NCBI RefSeq assembly: GCF_051521495.1
Contig: NZ_CP150355.1
Span: forward strand, 7,378,001 to 7,442,000
DNA from: Sorangium sp051521495
GTDB lineage: Bacteria > Myxococcota_A > Polyangia > Polyangiales > Polyangiaceae
DNA length: 64,000 nt
Reading direction: 5' to 3'
In this document: one piece after another, positions 42,844 to 51,701 of the stretch
Position numbering within the stretch: position 1 is the stretch's first letter
How the letters are laid out: each line of letters opens with the position of its first letter
The notes under the pieces: generated by a model
Told to the model about the DNA's origin: nothing
Database searches by the model: none
What the model saw: only the letters and a program-made list of their open reading frames with translations
Program-made: the position numbers and the translations under genes

Positions 42844-44340
42844 TCAGGCCAGTCGGGCGGCGAGTCGGCGCGCGCCGCGGCGGGCGATCGCCGCCGCGAG
42901 GGCGAGGGCGCCGAGCGTCATGCCCACGAGCGTGTCCTGCCCCCGGGTCCGCGAGGGGCGGTCGCCGTCGAGCACCGGGATCGCCGCGCCGCAGAGCACG
43001 TCGGCGTGGACGCTCACGCGGGCGCGCAGCCAGTTGTCGACCGGCTCCTGGGGTGCGGGGCTCAGGGCGAGATCCGTGTCGAGCGCGGCGCGCGGCAGGT
43101 TCGCCTCCAGGCGCGTCAGCCAGACGTCCTTCGGGTGCAGGCCGACCATCGCGATCGCGAGGTCGTCGAGCGCCCCGCACGCGAGGTCGCGCGCGTCGAT
43201 CTGGTCGGCGGCGACCTTCCCGCAGCTCGGATCGGACAGCGGAACGCCGGCCGGGCACGGGTTCGCCACGGCGCGGACCTCGTTCGCGATCTCCGCGAAG
43301 CGCACGGCGCACGCGGCGTCCTGGGTCTCGCCGGTCTCGCCGTTGGCGAGCCCCTGCTGGGCGAACGCCGCGGCGATCGTGTCGACAGGGGCGGTCGAGC
43401 CGCTCGTGGTGTAGCGCACGCCGAAGGGCGCCGCGGGGCTCGACACGGACGAGAACAACGAGCCCTGCCGCGCGTAGGGCGTGAGGAACGCGCGGCCGTC
43501 GTCGGCCGCCGCGAGCGTCTTCTCGCGGAGCACGCCGTAGTTCGACTCCTGCGAGGCGAAATCCCACGCGAGGAGGTCGATGGGGACGGCCGCGGCCGCG
43601 AACCCCTCGGCGGCGAGCCGCGCCTCGCTGATGGTGAAGAGGGTGATCGCGACGTTCGCGCCCGTCCCGGCGGCGACCATCCGGAGCGGGAGGGCGGGGT
43701 TCGCCCCCGGCGTCACGACCCGCACCGGCTTCATCTCCTTCACGTCCTTGCCCGGCAGGAGCCTGATGGCGATGAAGTCGAAGCTCTCCTCGACATAGGC
43801 GTCGATGACCGGCTGCGTCGACGCGTCGACGCCGTAGCCGTTCGCCTCCAGCCACGTGTTCAGCGCGCCGGGCGTCTCGGTCGCGAGCGTAAAGGTCTCG
43901 TACGGACCGACGGTGCCGCGGTGGAGCACCGTGACCTGCTCGTTGCCGAACCCCCCGGCCTCGACCGAATCCGAGCTGGCGCCGACGCCGACGAAGCCGC
44001 AGCCCCCGCCGCTCTGGCCACAGGAGGAGCTCGGCGCGGTGATGCGCACCGACGTGGCCGCGTCGAGCGTCTCGAACCAGGCGTCCGAGCCGACCTCGAG
44101 GATCGCCCCGCGCTTCACGGGGAGCACCCACGCGAACTCGCTCGGATCGCCCGAGTACTGGATCTGATCCCAGAGCACCGACTGGACGGGCGAGACGGAG
44201 AGCACCATCCGGTGCGCGTTGACGACGGTCGTCTCGGTAGGCGGGGCGAAGCACCCGCCGCAGGCGATCGCCTCGCGCGGCGAGACGAGCGTCGCGGCAG
44301 GAGCGGCGAGCGCAAGGAGCGCGAACAAGCGAAGTTTCAT
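42844..44340 (-). CDS. DUF2330 family secreted protein with C-terminal membrane anchor
   Basis: A 498-residue protein with a signal peptide and the diagnostic mature start ACGGCFAPP of the DUF2330 family. The following conserved stretch is MVLSVSPVQSVLWDQIQYSG, then FAWVLPVKRG. A beta-rich body of about 420 residues contains paired cysteines. A C-terminal hydrophobic segment (TLVGMTLGALALAAAI) followed by Arg residues resembles a sorting or anchor tail. Members are common in Deltaproteobacteria and Myxococcota; their function is unknown. The ATG at 44340 has GGAGG upstream. Confidence 0.85.
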   Translation of the reverse strand: MKLRLFALLALAAPAATLVSPREAIACGGCFAPPTETTVVNAHRMVLSVSPVQSVLWDQIQYSGDPSEFAWVLPVKRGAILEVGSDAWFETLDAATSVRITAPSSSCGQSGGGCGFVGVGASSDSVEAGGFGNEQVTVLHRGTVGPYETFTLATETPGALNTWLEANGYGVDASTQPVIDAYVEESFDFIAIRLLPGKDVKEMKPVRVVTPGANPALPLRMVAAGTGANVAITLFTISEARLAAEGFAAAAVPIDLLAWDFASQESNYGVLREKTLAAADDGRAFLTPYARQGSLFSSVSSPAAPFGVRYTTSGSTAPVDTIAAAFAQQGLANGETGETQDAACAVRFAEIANEVRAVANPCPAGVPLSDPSCGKVAADQIDARDLACGALDDLAIAMVGLHPKDVWLTRLEANLPRAALDTDLALSPAPQEPVDNWLRARVSVHADVLCGAAIPVLDGDRPSRTRGQDTLVGMTLGALALAAAIARRGARRLAARLA

Positions 44341-44490
44341 CGGCTACCTCCATGGGCGCGGGTTCGCGCGAGCGAGCTCGCGGAAGCGCGCGGGCGGCGC
44401 GCGGCGCACCACCGTCAGGCTATCCAAGCCTGCGCGCGGCGGGCAGGCCGGGCACGATTGGCGCGCCGCCCGCCGCGCGGCGAGCCGCCG

Positions 44491-45942
44491 TCAGCCCGCG
44501 GCCCACCACGCGTCGAGGTCGCGGAGGGCGCGCTCGGCCATGGCCTCGTAGCGGGCACGCTTGCGCAGCTTGCCCTGCGCCGGATCGAGCGGCGCGATGT
44601 GCGCCCAGGTGATGTTGGACGGCTGATACGTGGGCTGCTTCCGGCCGAGGTGCGTGAGGATGCCGCCGAGCGCCGTCGTGGGCGGCGGCGGCCGGAGCGG
44701 CTCGTTCCGCAGCTGCTGCGCGAGGAGGACCGCGCACACGAACCCGGCCGCGGCGCTCTCCACGTAGCCCTCGACGCCCGAGATCTGCCCGGCCAGGTGC
44801 ACGCCCGGGAGCGCGCGGAGCTCCATCGCGGGGCCGAGGAGCGCCGGCGCGTCGACGAAGGTGTTCCGATGCACGGAGCCCATGCGGAGGAACTCGGCCT
44901 CCTCGAGGCCGGGCACCATCCGGAACACCCGCAGCTGCTCGGCGAACTTCATGCGCGTCTGGAAGCCGACCAGGTTGTACGCCGTCGCCGCCTCGTCCTC
45001 CGGGCGCAGCTGGAGCACCGCGTAGGGGCGCCGGCCGGTGCGCGGATCGGTGAGCCCCACCGGCTTCATCGGCCCGAACGCGAGCGTCTGCTCGCCGCGG
45101 GCCGCCATCACCTCGCAGGGCAGGCACCCCTCGAAGTAGCGCACCTCCTCGAAGTCGCGGGCCTCCACCTTCTCCGACGCGACGAGGGCCTGGACGAACG
45201 CCTTGTACTGCGCCTCGTCGAAGGGGCAGTTCACGTACGCCTCGTCGCCGGCCTCGGCGTCGTCGCGGCGCTCGGCCGCGTCCTCCGGCTGCGCGGTTTG
45301 CTCCCGCTGCGCGGTCCGGTCCGGCTGCGCGGTTTGCTCCCGCTGCGCGGCCCGGTCGCCGCGGACCGCGCCCCCCTTGCCGTAGCGCGACTGCTTCCAC
45401 ACGCGCGACCAGTCGATCGAGTCGGCGCTGACGATCGGCGCGATCGCGTCGTAGTAGGCGAGGTGCTCGGCGCCGACGGCCGCGGCGAGGCTCGCCGCGA
45501 GGGCGTCGGAGGTGAGCGGCCCGGTCGCGAGGATCACGGGACGCTCGGCGGGGATCTCCGTCACCTCGCGATGCTCGACGGTGATGCGCGGGTGGGTCTC
45601 GATCGCCCGCGTCATCGCCTCGGCGAACCGCTCGCGATCGACCGCCAGCGCGCCCCCGGCCGGCACCGAGGTCTCGTCGGCGCAGCGCAGCGCGAGCGAG
45701 CCGACGCGCCGGAGCTCCTCCTTGAGGAGCCCCACCGCGTTGCTCAGCGCGGCGCCGCGCAGCGAGTTCGAGCACACGAGCTCGGCGAGCCGATCGCTCG
45801 TCTGCGCGGGCGTGCGCTTGTGAGGCTTCATCTCGACGAGGCGCACGCGCAGCCCGCGCTGCGCGAGCTGGTACGCCGCCTCGCAACCGGCCAGGCCGCC
45901 TCCGACGACGACGACGTCGCGCGGGCTCTCCGCTCCGTTCAT
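44491..45942 (-). CDS. trmFO: methylenetetrahydrofolate-tRNA (uracil-5-)-methyltransferase TrmFO
   Basis: This folate- and FAD-dependent enzyme makes ribothymidine at position 54 of tRNA. The N-terminal FAD-binding motif is VVVGGGLAGCEAAYQLAQRG. Family signatures follow: RLAELVCSNSLRG, NCPFDEAQY, FEGCLPCEVMAARG with the catalytic Cys pair region, and RPYAVLQLRPED. The C-terminus has GVEGYVESAAAGFV and TYQPSNITWAHIAPL. It has 483 residues, longer than the usual 435-460, because about 40 Gln/Arg/Asp-rich residues are inserted between RYGKG and YVNCP (about 192-233), encoded partly by a 36-bp repeat. The ATG at 45942 is preferred over the GTG at 45951. It follows topA by 34 bp. Confidence 0.93.
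   Translation of the reverse strand: MNGAESPRDVVVVGGGLAGCEAAYQLAQRGLRVRLVEMKPHKRTPAQTSDRLAELVCSNSLRGAALSNAVGLLKEELRRVGSLALRCADETSVPAGGALAVDRERFAEAMTRAIETHPRITVEHREVTEIPAERPVILATGPLTSDALAASLAAAVGAEHLAYYDAIAPIVSADSIDWSRVWKQSRYGKGGAVRGDRAAQREQTAQPDRTAQREQTAQPEDAAERRDDAEAGDEAYVNCPFDEAQYKAFVQALVASEKVEARDFEEVRYFEGCLPCEVMAARGEQTLAFGPMKPVGLTDPRTGRRPYAVLQLRPEDEAATAYNLVGFQTRMKFAEQLRVFRMVPGLEEAEFLRMGSVHRNTFVDAPALLGPAMELRALPGVHLAGQISGVEGYVESAAAGFVCAVLLAQQLRNEPLRPPPPTTALGGILTHLGRKQPTYQPSNITWAHIAPLDPAQGKLRKRARYEAMAERALRDLDAWWAAG
45275..45360. repeat. 36-bp in-frame repeat inside trmFO
   Basis: Two 36-bp units, each made of two related 18-bp halves around GCTGCGCGGTTTGCTCCCGC, encode the REQTAQPDRTAQ insertion of TrmFO. 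The insertion lies between conserved motifs, apparently in a surface loop. Confidence 0.75.
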
Positions 45943-45976
45943 ACAGCTCACCAGGGTGGGGGGTCTCGCGCGCTTC

Positions 45977-48574
45977 TTAGCTCGCCGTGCGGCGGGCGCG
46001 CACGGCCCGCGCGGGCTTTTCGGCTGCCCCCTGGGCCGCGCCGCCGGGGGCCGGCGCGGCCTCGGGCCGGCCGGCTGGCGAGGGCTCGGCGGGCGCAGGC
46101 CGGGCGGCCGACGCCGGGGCGGCGCTCGCGACGGTCGCCGCGGCGTCCGGGGTCGCGGAGCCGTCCGCGGCGCCGTCCTCCCCTTCCCCCTCGACGATCT
46201 CCTGCTTGAAGCCGCAGTCCTTCGTCGCGCAGACGAGCATCGCCTTCTTGCCGGCGGTCCGGGTGACGAACTTCGCGCCGCACTGCGGGCACGGGACCGG
46301 CACCGGCTTCTGCCAGAGCTTGAACTCGCACTTCTGCTCGGCGTTCCAGTTCGAGCAGCCGTAGAAGGTGCGTCCGCCCTTCTTGCGGGGCCGGATCTCG
46401 ATGAGATCGCCGCCGCAGCTCGGGCACGCGACGCCGAGCGGCACCGGGCGCGTGTTCTTGCAGGCCGGGTACCCGGTGCACGACAGGAAGTCGCCGAAGC
46501 GCCCCGTCTTGATGATCATCGGCTTCGCGCACTTGTCGCACGAGATGTCGGTCTCGCGGACGGCGGCGCTCCCCCGCGCGTCGGACAGGTCGCGCGTCGC
46601 CTTGCACTTCGGGTAGCGCTCGCAGCTCAAGAACCAGCCGTTCTTGCCCCACTTCTTGAGCATCATCGACCCGCACTCGTCGCAGACGATGTCGGTCTTC
46701 TCTGCCTCGGGCTTCCACGGCGCGAGCTTCTTCGACTTGTCGAGCTGCTCCCTGAACTTCTTGTAGAAGCTCTTGAGCAGCTGCTCGCGCTTCAGGTTGC
46801 CGGCGCCGACCGCGTCGAGCTCCTCCTCCATCTGCGCGGTGAAGTTCGGGTCCATGATGTCGAGGTTCGACCGGACGAGGCCGTCGACCACGAACTTCCC
46901 GAGGAGCGTCGGCTGGAATGCGCCGCCGTCCCGCTTCTCGACGTACGCGCGCTGCTGCACCTTGCTGATGATCTCCGCGTACGTCGACGGGCGGCCGATG
47001 CCGCGCTTCTCCAGCTCGCGCACGAGCGACCCCTCGTTGTAGCGGGGCGGCGGCTGCGTGAACTTCTGGTCCGTGATGACCCCCGGGGGCGTCACGGCGA
47101 GCGCCTCGCCCTCCTTCATGTCGGGCAGGAGCGCCTCCGAGTCCTCCTCCGCCGAGGGCCCCGGCGCCGCCCGCTCCGCCTCTGCGGCGGCGGTCGCCTC
47201 GGGCGCCGGCGCGGCGGCGCCGCCCTCGGCGGCGGCGCCTGCGCTCTCGTCCTCACCGGCGAACTCCTGCTGGCCCTCGGTCACCTGCAGCCAGCCGGCG
47301 AACTTCAGGATCCGCCCGCTCGCTCGAGCGAGGTAGCTCCGGTACGCGGGCGCCGCGACCGTCGGCGCGACGTCGATCTCGACCGTCGTGCGATCGTACA
47401 CCGCCGGGGTCATCTGCGAGGCGACGAAGCGGTTCCAGATGAGCTTGTACAGTTTGTACTGCTCGTCCTTGAGGTGCTTCTTGATCGAGTCCGGGTGGAT
47501 CTCGACGCTCGTCGGCCGGATCGCCTCGTGCGCGTCCTGCGCGTTCTTCTTCGACTTGTAGACGTTCGGGCGCTCGGGGACGAACTCCTTGCCGTACCGC
47601 TTCGCGACCACGCCGCGCACCTCGGCGATCGCGTCGTCGCTGACGCGCGTCGAGTCGGTACGCATGTACGTGATGAGGCCGACCGGGCCGCCGTCGCGCT
47701 TGAGGTCGATGCCCTCGTAGAGCGCCTGGGCGATCTGCATCGTCCGCTTGGCGCCGAAGTGCAGGTAGTTCGTCGCGTCCTGCTGGAGCTTCGAGGTGGT
47801 GTACGGGGCGGGCGGGTTGCGCTTCTGCTCGCGCCGCACGACCTTCGCCACCCGGTAGCGGGCGGTCTCGAGGTCGGCGCGCACCTTCCCGGCGACCTCG
47901 CCGTTCGTCACCTCGAGCTTCTTGCCGTCGGCGGAGGCGAGCTTCGCGACGAACGGGGCGCGCTGCGGTGGGTTCGCCGCGCCGAGGCCGACCGCGATGT
48001 TCCAGTACTCTTCGGGGACGAACGCCTCGACCTCGCGCTCGCGATCCACGATGAGCCGAAGCGCGACCGACTGAACCCGCCCCGCCGACAGGCCGAACGC
48101 GAGCTTCGACCACACGAGCGCCGAGACGTCGTAGCCGACGATGCGGTCGAGCACGCGCCGCGCCCGCTGCGCGTCGTACAGGTTCTCGTCGAGCTTGCGG
48201 GGGTTGTGGACGCCGTGGTCGACCCCCTTCTTCGTGATCTCGTGGAACTCGACCCGCGCCACCTTCAGCTTCGGGTTCTTGATCTCCTCCGAGATGTGGA
48301 ACGCGATCGCCTCACCTTCGCGATCGGGGTCGGTCGCCAGGAGCACCTCGTCCGCCTTCTTCGCGGCGGACTTCAGCTCCTCCAGGACCTTCTCCTTGCC
48401 CTCGATGACCTCGTAGGTCTCGGCAAAATCGTTCTGCACGTCGACGGCGTTCTGCTTCTTGGGCAGGTCCTTGACGTGCCCCTTCGAGGCGAACACCTCG
48501 TACCCGTTGCCGAGATATTTCTTGATGGTCTTCGCCTTCGCCGGCGACTCCACGATGACGAGCGTCTTGGCCAT
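45977..48574 (-). CDS. topA: DNA topoisomerase I, type IA
   Basis: An 865-residue enzyme that relaxes negative supercoils. An N-terminal Toprim domain (KTLVIVESPAKAKTIKKYLG, then LATDPDREGEAIAFH) is followed by the topoisomerase core. The active-site Tyr303 is in GLITYMRTDSTR, and SAGRVQSVALRLIVDRE is conserved. Four C-terminal zinc ribbons follow, with Cys quartets beginning CDECGSMM, CDKCAKPM, CPSCGGDL and CPQCGAKF. An Ala/Pro-rich insertion lies near residues 420-460, and the last 60 residues form an Ala/Pro/Arg-rich tail. The start is the ATG at 48574 after AAGGTGG. It sits between dprA and trmFO on the same strand, a common bacterial gene order. Confidence 0.96.
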   Translation of the reverse strand: MAKTLVIVESPAKAKTIKKYLGNGYEVFASKGHVKDLPKKQNAVDVQNDFAETYEVIEGKEKVLEELKSAAKKADEVLLATDPDREGEAIAFHISEEIKNPKLKVARVEFHEITKKGVDHGVHNPRKLDENLYDAQRARRVLDRIVGYDVSALVWSKLAFGLSAGRVQSVALRLIVDREREVEAFVPEEYWNIAVGLGAANPPQRAPFVAKLASADGKKLEVTNGEVAGKVRADLETARYRVAKVVRREQKRNPPAPYTTSKLQQDATNYLHFGAKRTMQIAQALYEGIDLKRDGGPVGLITYMRTDSTRVSDDAIAEVRGVVAKRYGKEFVPERPNVYKSKKNAQDAHEAIRPTSVEIHPDSIKKHLKDEQYKLYKLIWNRFVASQMTPAVYDRTTVEIDVAPTVAAPAYRSYLARASGRILKFAGWLQVTEGQQEFAGEDESAGAAAEGGAAAPAPEATAAAEAERAAPGPSAEEDSEALLPDMKEGEALAVTPPGVITDQKFTQPPPRYNEGSLVRELEKRGIGRPSTYAEIISKVQQRAYVEKRDGGAFQPTLLGKFVVDGLVRSNLDIMDPNFTAQMEEELDAVGAGNLKREQLLKSFYKKFREQLDKSKKLAPWKPEAEKTDIVCDECGSMMLKKWGKNGWFLSCERYPKCKATRDLSDARGSAAVRETDISCDKCAKPMIIKTGRFGDFLSCTGYPACKNTRPVPLGVACPSCGGDLIEIRPRKKGGRTFYGCSNWNAEQKCEFKLWQKPVPVPCPQCGAKFVTRTAGKKAMLVCATKDCGFKQEIVEGEGEDGAADGSATPDAAATVASAAPASAARPAPAEPSPAGRPEAAPAPGGAAQGAAEKPARAVRARRTAS

Positions 48575-48701
48575 CACCACCTTCTGAGCAACGAGATCGG
48601 GCTTGTGAGGATTGAGGGGCGCCCTTCGGTGCGGGGGAGGCCCCCCCGCGAGGAGGCGGCCACCCAGAACCGCACTGGGCAGGGTGAGCCGGCGCGCCCC
48701 T

Positions 48702-49673
48702 TCAACGAAGAGCCCGCCGAAACAACCCGGCGGGCCCCTCTACTACTACGGCCTGGAGCGTCAACGTCAAGAGTGCCTCCACGGCGCGTCTGGGCGGAAG
48801 CCCCGTCCTCTCGCAGACCTCGTCCACGTGCGCCGGCCGGGCGTCCAGGGCGTCGAGGACCGCGCGTTCGGCCGCGCTCATCGCCGGAGATCGCGGGCTT
48901 TCCTGGGGCAAAGCGCTCGCTCGCGCCCCGAAGTCCGCGTCCGGGAGCGGCAGCGTGCCGCCGCCGGGCGATCTGTTGCGCGCCGAGCGCCGCGCCCGCC
49001 TGCGGGGCGGAGGCGCCTGCCCGCCGAGGATCTCGATCACGTCGGCCGCGCGCGTGATGGGGCGCGCGCCGGAGGCGAGCTCCAGCGCGCAGCCCACGCC
49101 GCGCGGGCTCCACGGGGCGTGGGGGACGACGCAGAGGTGTCGGCCGAGGCGGCGGGCAGCCGCGGCGGCGGAGCGGGCGCCGCTCTCGATGCCCGCCTCG
49201 ACCACGACGGTCGCGAGCGTGAGCGCGGCGAGGACCGCGTTGCGCTGGAGGAACAGCGCGGGCAGCGGCGGCGTGTCGTCGGGGACGCGCGCGAGGAGCG
49301 CGCCGCCCGCGGCGAGGATGCGACCGAAGAGCGCCGCGTGCTCCCGAGGGTAGGGGTGCGCGTGGCCGCCGCCGCTGACGACCACGGTCGGCGCGCGCGC
49401 GTCGAGCGCGCCCTCGTGCGCGGCCGCGTCGACGCCGCGCGCGCCGCCCGACCAGATCGAGAAGCCCGCCTCGCCGAGCGACGCGGCGAGCGCGCGGGTG
49501 AACCGGATCGCCTCGTCGCTCGCGGCGCGCGTCCCGACGATCGCGATGCCCGGGCACGCCGGGAGCGCGCCGCGCAGGTAGAGCGTCGGCGGCGCGGCCT
49601 CGGTCTCGGTCACGAGGGCCCAGAGCTGCGCGGGGTAGAATGGATCTGCGGGCTGGATCTCGATCGACGCCAT
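48702..49673 (-). CDS. dprA: DNA-processing protein DprA
   Basis: A 323-residue protein. The Rossmann-like DprA domain includes GIAIVGTRAASDEAIRFTRA, SGGARGVDAAAHEGAL and HPYPREHAALFGRI, matching the family's single-strand DNA-binding core. The winged-helix-like C-terminal domain (about 255-323, SAAERAVLDALDARPAHVDE) is also present. DprA loads RecA on incoming single-stranded DNA during transformation. The frame is open upstream to 50198 through repeats, but the ATG at 49673 begins the conserved part (MASIEIQPADPFYPAQLWAL). It lies 127 bp before topA in the same direction. Confidence 0.9.
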   Translation of the reverse strand: MASIEIQPADPFYPAQLWALVTETEAAPPTLYLRGALPACPGIAIVGTRAASDEAIRFTRALAASLGEAGFSIWSGGARGVDAAAHEGALDARAPTVVVSGGGHAHPYPREHAALFGRILAAGGALLARVPDDTPPLPALFLQRNAVLAALTLATVVVEAGIESGARSAAAAARRLGRHLCVVPHAPWSPRGVGCALELASGARPITRAADVIEILGGQAPPPRRRARRSARNRSPGGGTLPLPDADFGARASALPQESPRSPAMSAAERAVLDALDARPAHVDEVCERTGLPPRRAVEALLTLTLQAVVVEGPAGLFRRALR

Positions 49674-49759
49674 ACGCGGCGTGTCGACCGGCGCCCGGGC
49701 CGAGTTGCGCCCAATGAGGAGAGGAGCGCGCGGTCCCCCGCTCGCGGCGCGGCCGCCCG

Positions 49760-50617
49760 CTACCGGGGCGGCACGCGAGGCGGAGCGCCTGTCGGCGCGG
49801 CGCTCGGCGGCGCCGTGCCGTGCTGGATCGCGCCAGGCGGCGCGGCGCTCGGCGGCGCCGTGCCGGGCGGGGTCGCGCCGGGCGGCCCGCCGCTCGGCGG
49901 CGCCGTGCCGGGCGGGGTCGCGCCGGGCGGCCCGCCGCCAGGCGGCGCGGCAGGGCGCGCGCCATGGTAGCCCTGCACGAGCACGACGCCCGCGCCGCGC
50001 CGCACCTGCGCGTGAAGCTCCACGGCGAGCGGCGCGTCGCCGGGCGCGGAGAAGCACGCGCCCCGGCCGCCGATCACCGCGACCGGCCCGCGGTCCGCGT
50101 CCTGGGCGACGATCTCGAGCGCGGGCGGCGCGCCCTTCGTGACGAAGAGGTCGACCTCGATCACGCCGAGCCCGCCCTGCGCGATGAACACCGCGCACTC
50201 CCCCGGCGCGACGCGCACGGGGATCGCGCCGCTCTCGCCTTCCGCGATCGCGAGCGACACGACGTCGCCGAGGGGCGCCATGCCCCTCGCCTCCCCGCGC
50301 GCGGTGTTGGCCAGCGCGAGCGCCGTCACGCGCGGCACCGGCGCGCTCGCCGCGGGCGGCCGCGCCGCCGCGCGGCTCAGGAACAGGCGCGACGCCTCCG
50401 GGTCCGGCGCGGGCACATCGCGCGGCGGCGGCGGGTTCCGCGACACCTCGGGCCCGGCGGAGGAGGCCGGCGCGGCCGGCGGGCTAGGGTGCAGGACCTC
50501 GGCGCCGCCCGCGCCGCCGGCGCCGCAGCCCGACGCGGCGAGCGTGAGCCACGTAGCGAGCAGGCGGCGCGCCGGCCTGAACGGATGCGGTTCGAGGAGA
50601 GCGAGCGCGCGCCGCAC
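49760..50617 (-). CDS. Pro-rich lipoprotein with C-terminal Gly/Pro repeats
   Basis: A 285-residue protein starting at a GTG (50617). It has a basic N-terminus and a lipobox (TLAASGC, Cys29). Pro-rich stretches flank a folded core of about 140 residues (VVSLAIAEGESGAIPVRVAP, then GLGVIEVDLFVTKGAPPALE). The C-terminus is 3.5 copies of the 15-residue unit GGPPGATPPGTAPPS. The frame extends upstream to 50845, overlapping the divergent DHH gene, which is unlikely. Function unknown; probably a surface lipoprotein. Confidence 0.62.
   Translation of the reverse strand: MRRALALLEPHPFRPARRLLATWLTLAASGCGAGGAGGAEVLHPSPPAAPASSAGPEVSRNPPPPRDVPAPDPEASRLFLSRAAARPPAASAPVPRVTALALANTARGEARGMAPLGDVVSLAIAEGESGAIPVRVAPGECAVFIAQGGLGVIEVDLFVTKGAPPALEIVAQDADRGPVAVIGGRGACFSAPGDAPLAVELHAQVRRGAGVVLVQGYHGARPAAPPGGGPPGATPPGTAPPSGGPPGATPPGTAPPSAAPPGAIQHGTAPPSAAPTGAPPRVPPR
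49795..49945. repeat. 45-bp in-frame repeats of the Pro-rich lipoprotein
   Basis: About three and a half 45-bp units containing GCCGTGCCGGGCGGGGTCGC encode the GGPPGATPPGTAPPS repeats. Confidence 0.75.
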
Positions 50618-50696
50618 CGCGCAGAGCCTACCAGAACCGCCGCGCCGCGCTCGGTCTGCGAGCGGCCGGGCGTGGGTCGTGCTACCCCCTCGCCCG

Positions 50697-51701
50697 ATGA
50701 AACCCAGGGACATCGTCGTCGCGACGCACGGCCACTGCTTCGACGGCATGGCGAGCGCGGCGCTGTTCACCCGCTTGATGCATGCGCTCCGCCCCGGCGA
50801 GCCGCTCGCGCTCCGGTACCGCTCGTGCGGGTACGGCCCGGGCATGACGATGATCCCGCCCTCGTGGCTCGACGGCGACGAGAACGCGATCCTCGACTTC
50901 CGCTACACACCGACGAAGAAGCTGACGTGGTACTTCGACCACCACGTCACCGGGTTCGGCTCGGACGAGGAGCGCGACGCGGCGCTCGCCGGCGCGTCGC
51001 GCGCGAAGGACGCGGGCGACGCGCCCCACGTCTTCTACGACGCCGCCTACGGCTCGTGCACGAAGCTCATCGCGGACGTCTGCCGCGATCACTTCGCCGT
51101 CGAGATGTCCGGCTTCGACGAGCTCGTCCAGTGGGCCGACCTCATCGACACCGCGCGCTTCCCCTCGGCCGAGGCGGCCGTGAGCCGGGAGGAGCCGATC
51201 ATGCAGCTCGCCTCCGTCGTGGAGCACCATGGGGACGGGCCGTTCCTCGCCTCCGTGGTGCCCCGGCTCGTCGAGCGGCCCGTCAGCGAGGTGGCGCGCG
51301 CGGCCGACATCCAGGAGCTCTGGCGTCCCCTCTCCGTCTCGCGGCAGACGTTCGTCACGCGCATCGAGCGCGGCGCGCGGAAGCTCGGCCGCGTGGTGCT
51401 GGTCGATCTCTCCGACGCGCCGCTCGAGGCGGTCGGCAAGTTCATGACGTACGCGATGTACCCGGACTGCGTGTACTCGGTCACGCTCTCCCGGCAGAAG
51501 CAGCACTACAAGCTCTCCGTGGGCTATAACCCCTGGTGCGGCGTCCCGCGCGATCGCGACATCGCCCCGATCTGCCGCCGCTACGACGGGGGCGGCCACC
51601 CGGCCGTCGGCGCGGCGTCCTTCCCGCTCTCCGCGCTCGAGCGCGCGCGCGATGCGGCCCGCGCCGTCGCCGAGGAGCTCGACGGGGAGCCCGCGCGGTG
51701 A
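50697..51701 (+). CDS. DHH-family phosphoesterase
   Basis: A 334-residue metal-dependent phosphoesterase. The N-terminal DHH domain has HGHCFDGMASAAL with Asp16, FDHHVTGF (Asp81, His82, His83) and a later Asp in QWADLIDTARF. The C-terminal DHHA1-type domain ends with the substrate-binding GGGHPAVGA. Relatives include nanoRNases and cyclic-di-AMP phosphodiesterases. The substrate cannot be told from sequence. The ATG at 50697 is the first reasonable start after the divergent lipoprotein. The stop overlaps the next GTG by four bases, so translation is coupled to the GDPD gene. Confidence 0.85.
   Translation: MKPRDIVVATHGHCFDGMASAALFTRLMHALRPGEPLALRYRSCGYGPGMTMIPPSWLDGDENAILDFRYTPTKKLTWYFDHHVTGFGSDEERDAALAGASRAKDAGDAPHVFYDAAYGSCTKLIADVCRDHFAVEMSGFDELVQWADLIDTARFPSAEAAVSREEPIMQLASVVEHHGDGPFLASVVPRLVERPVSEVARAADIQELWRPLSVSRQTFVTRIERGARKLGRVVLVDLSDAPLEAVGKFMTYAMYPDCVYSVTLSRQKQHYKLSVGYNPWCGVPRDRDIAPICRRYDGGGHPAVGAASFPLSALERARDAARAVAEELDGEPAR

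Noticed and set aside
49760..50845. Longer start for the Pro-rich lipoprotein
   Set aside because: It would overlap the divergent DHH gene by about 150 bp and place the lipoprotein signal far inside the protein.
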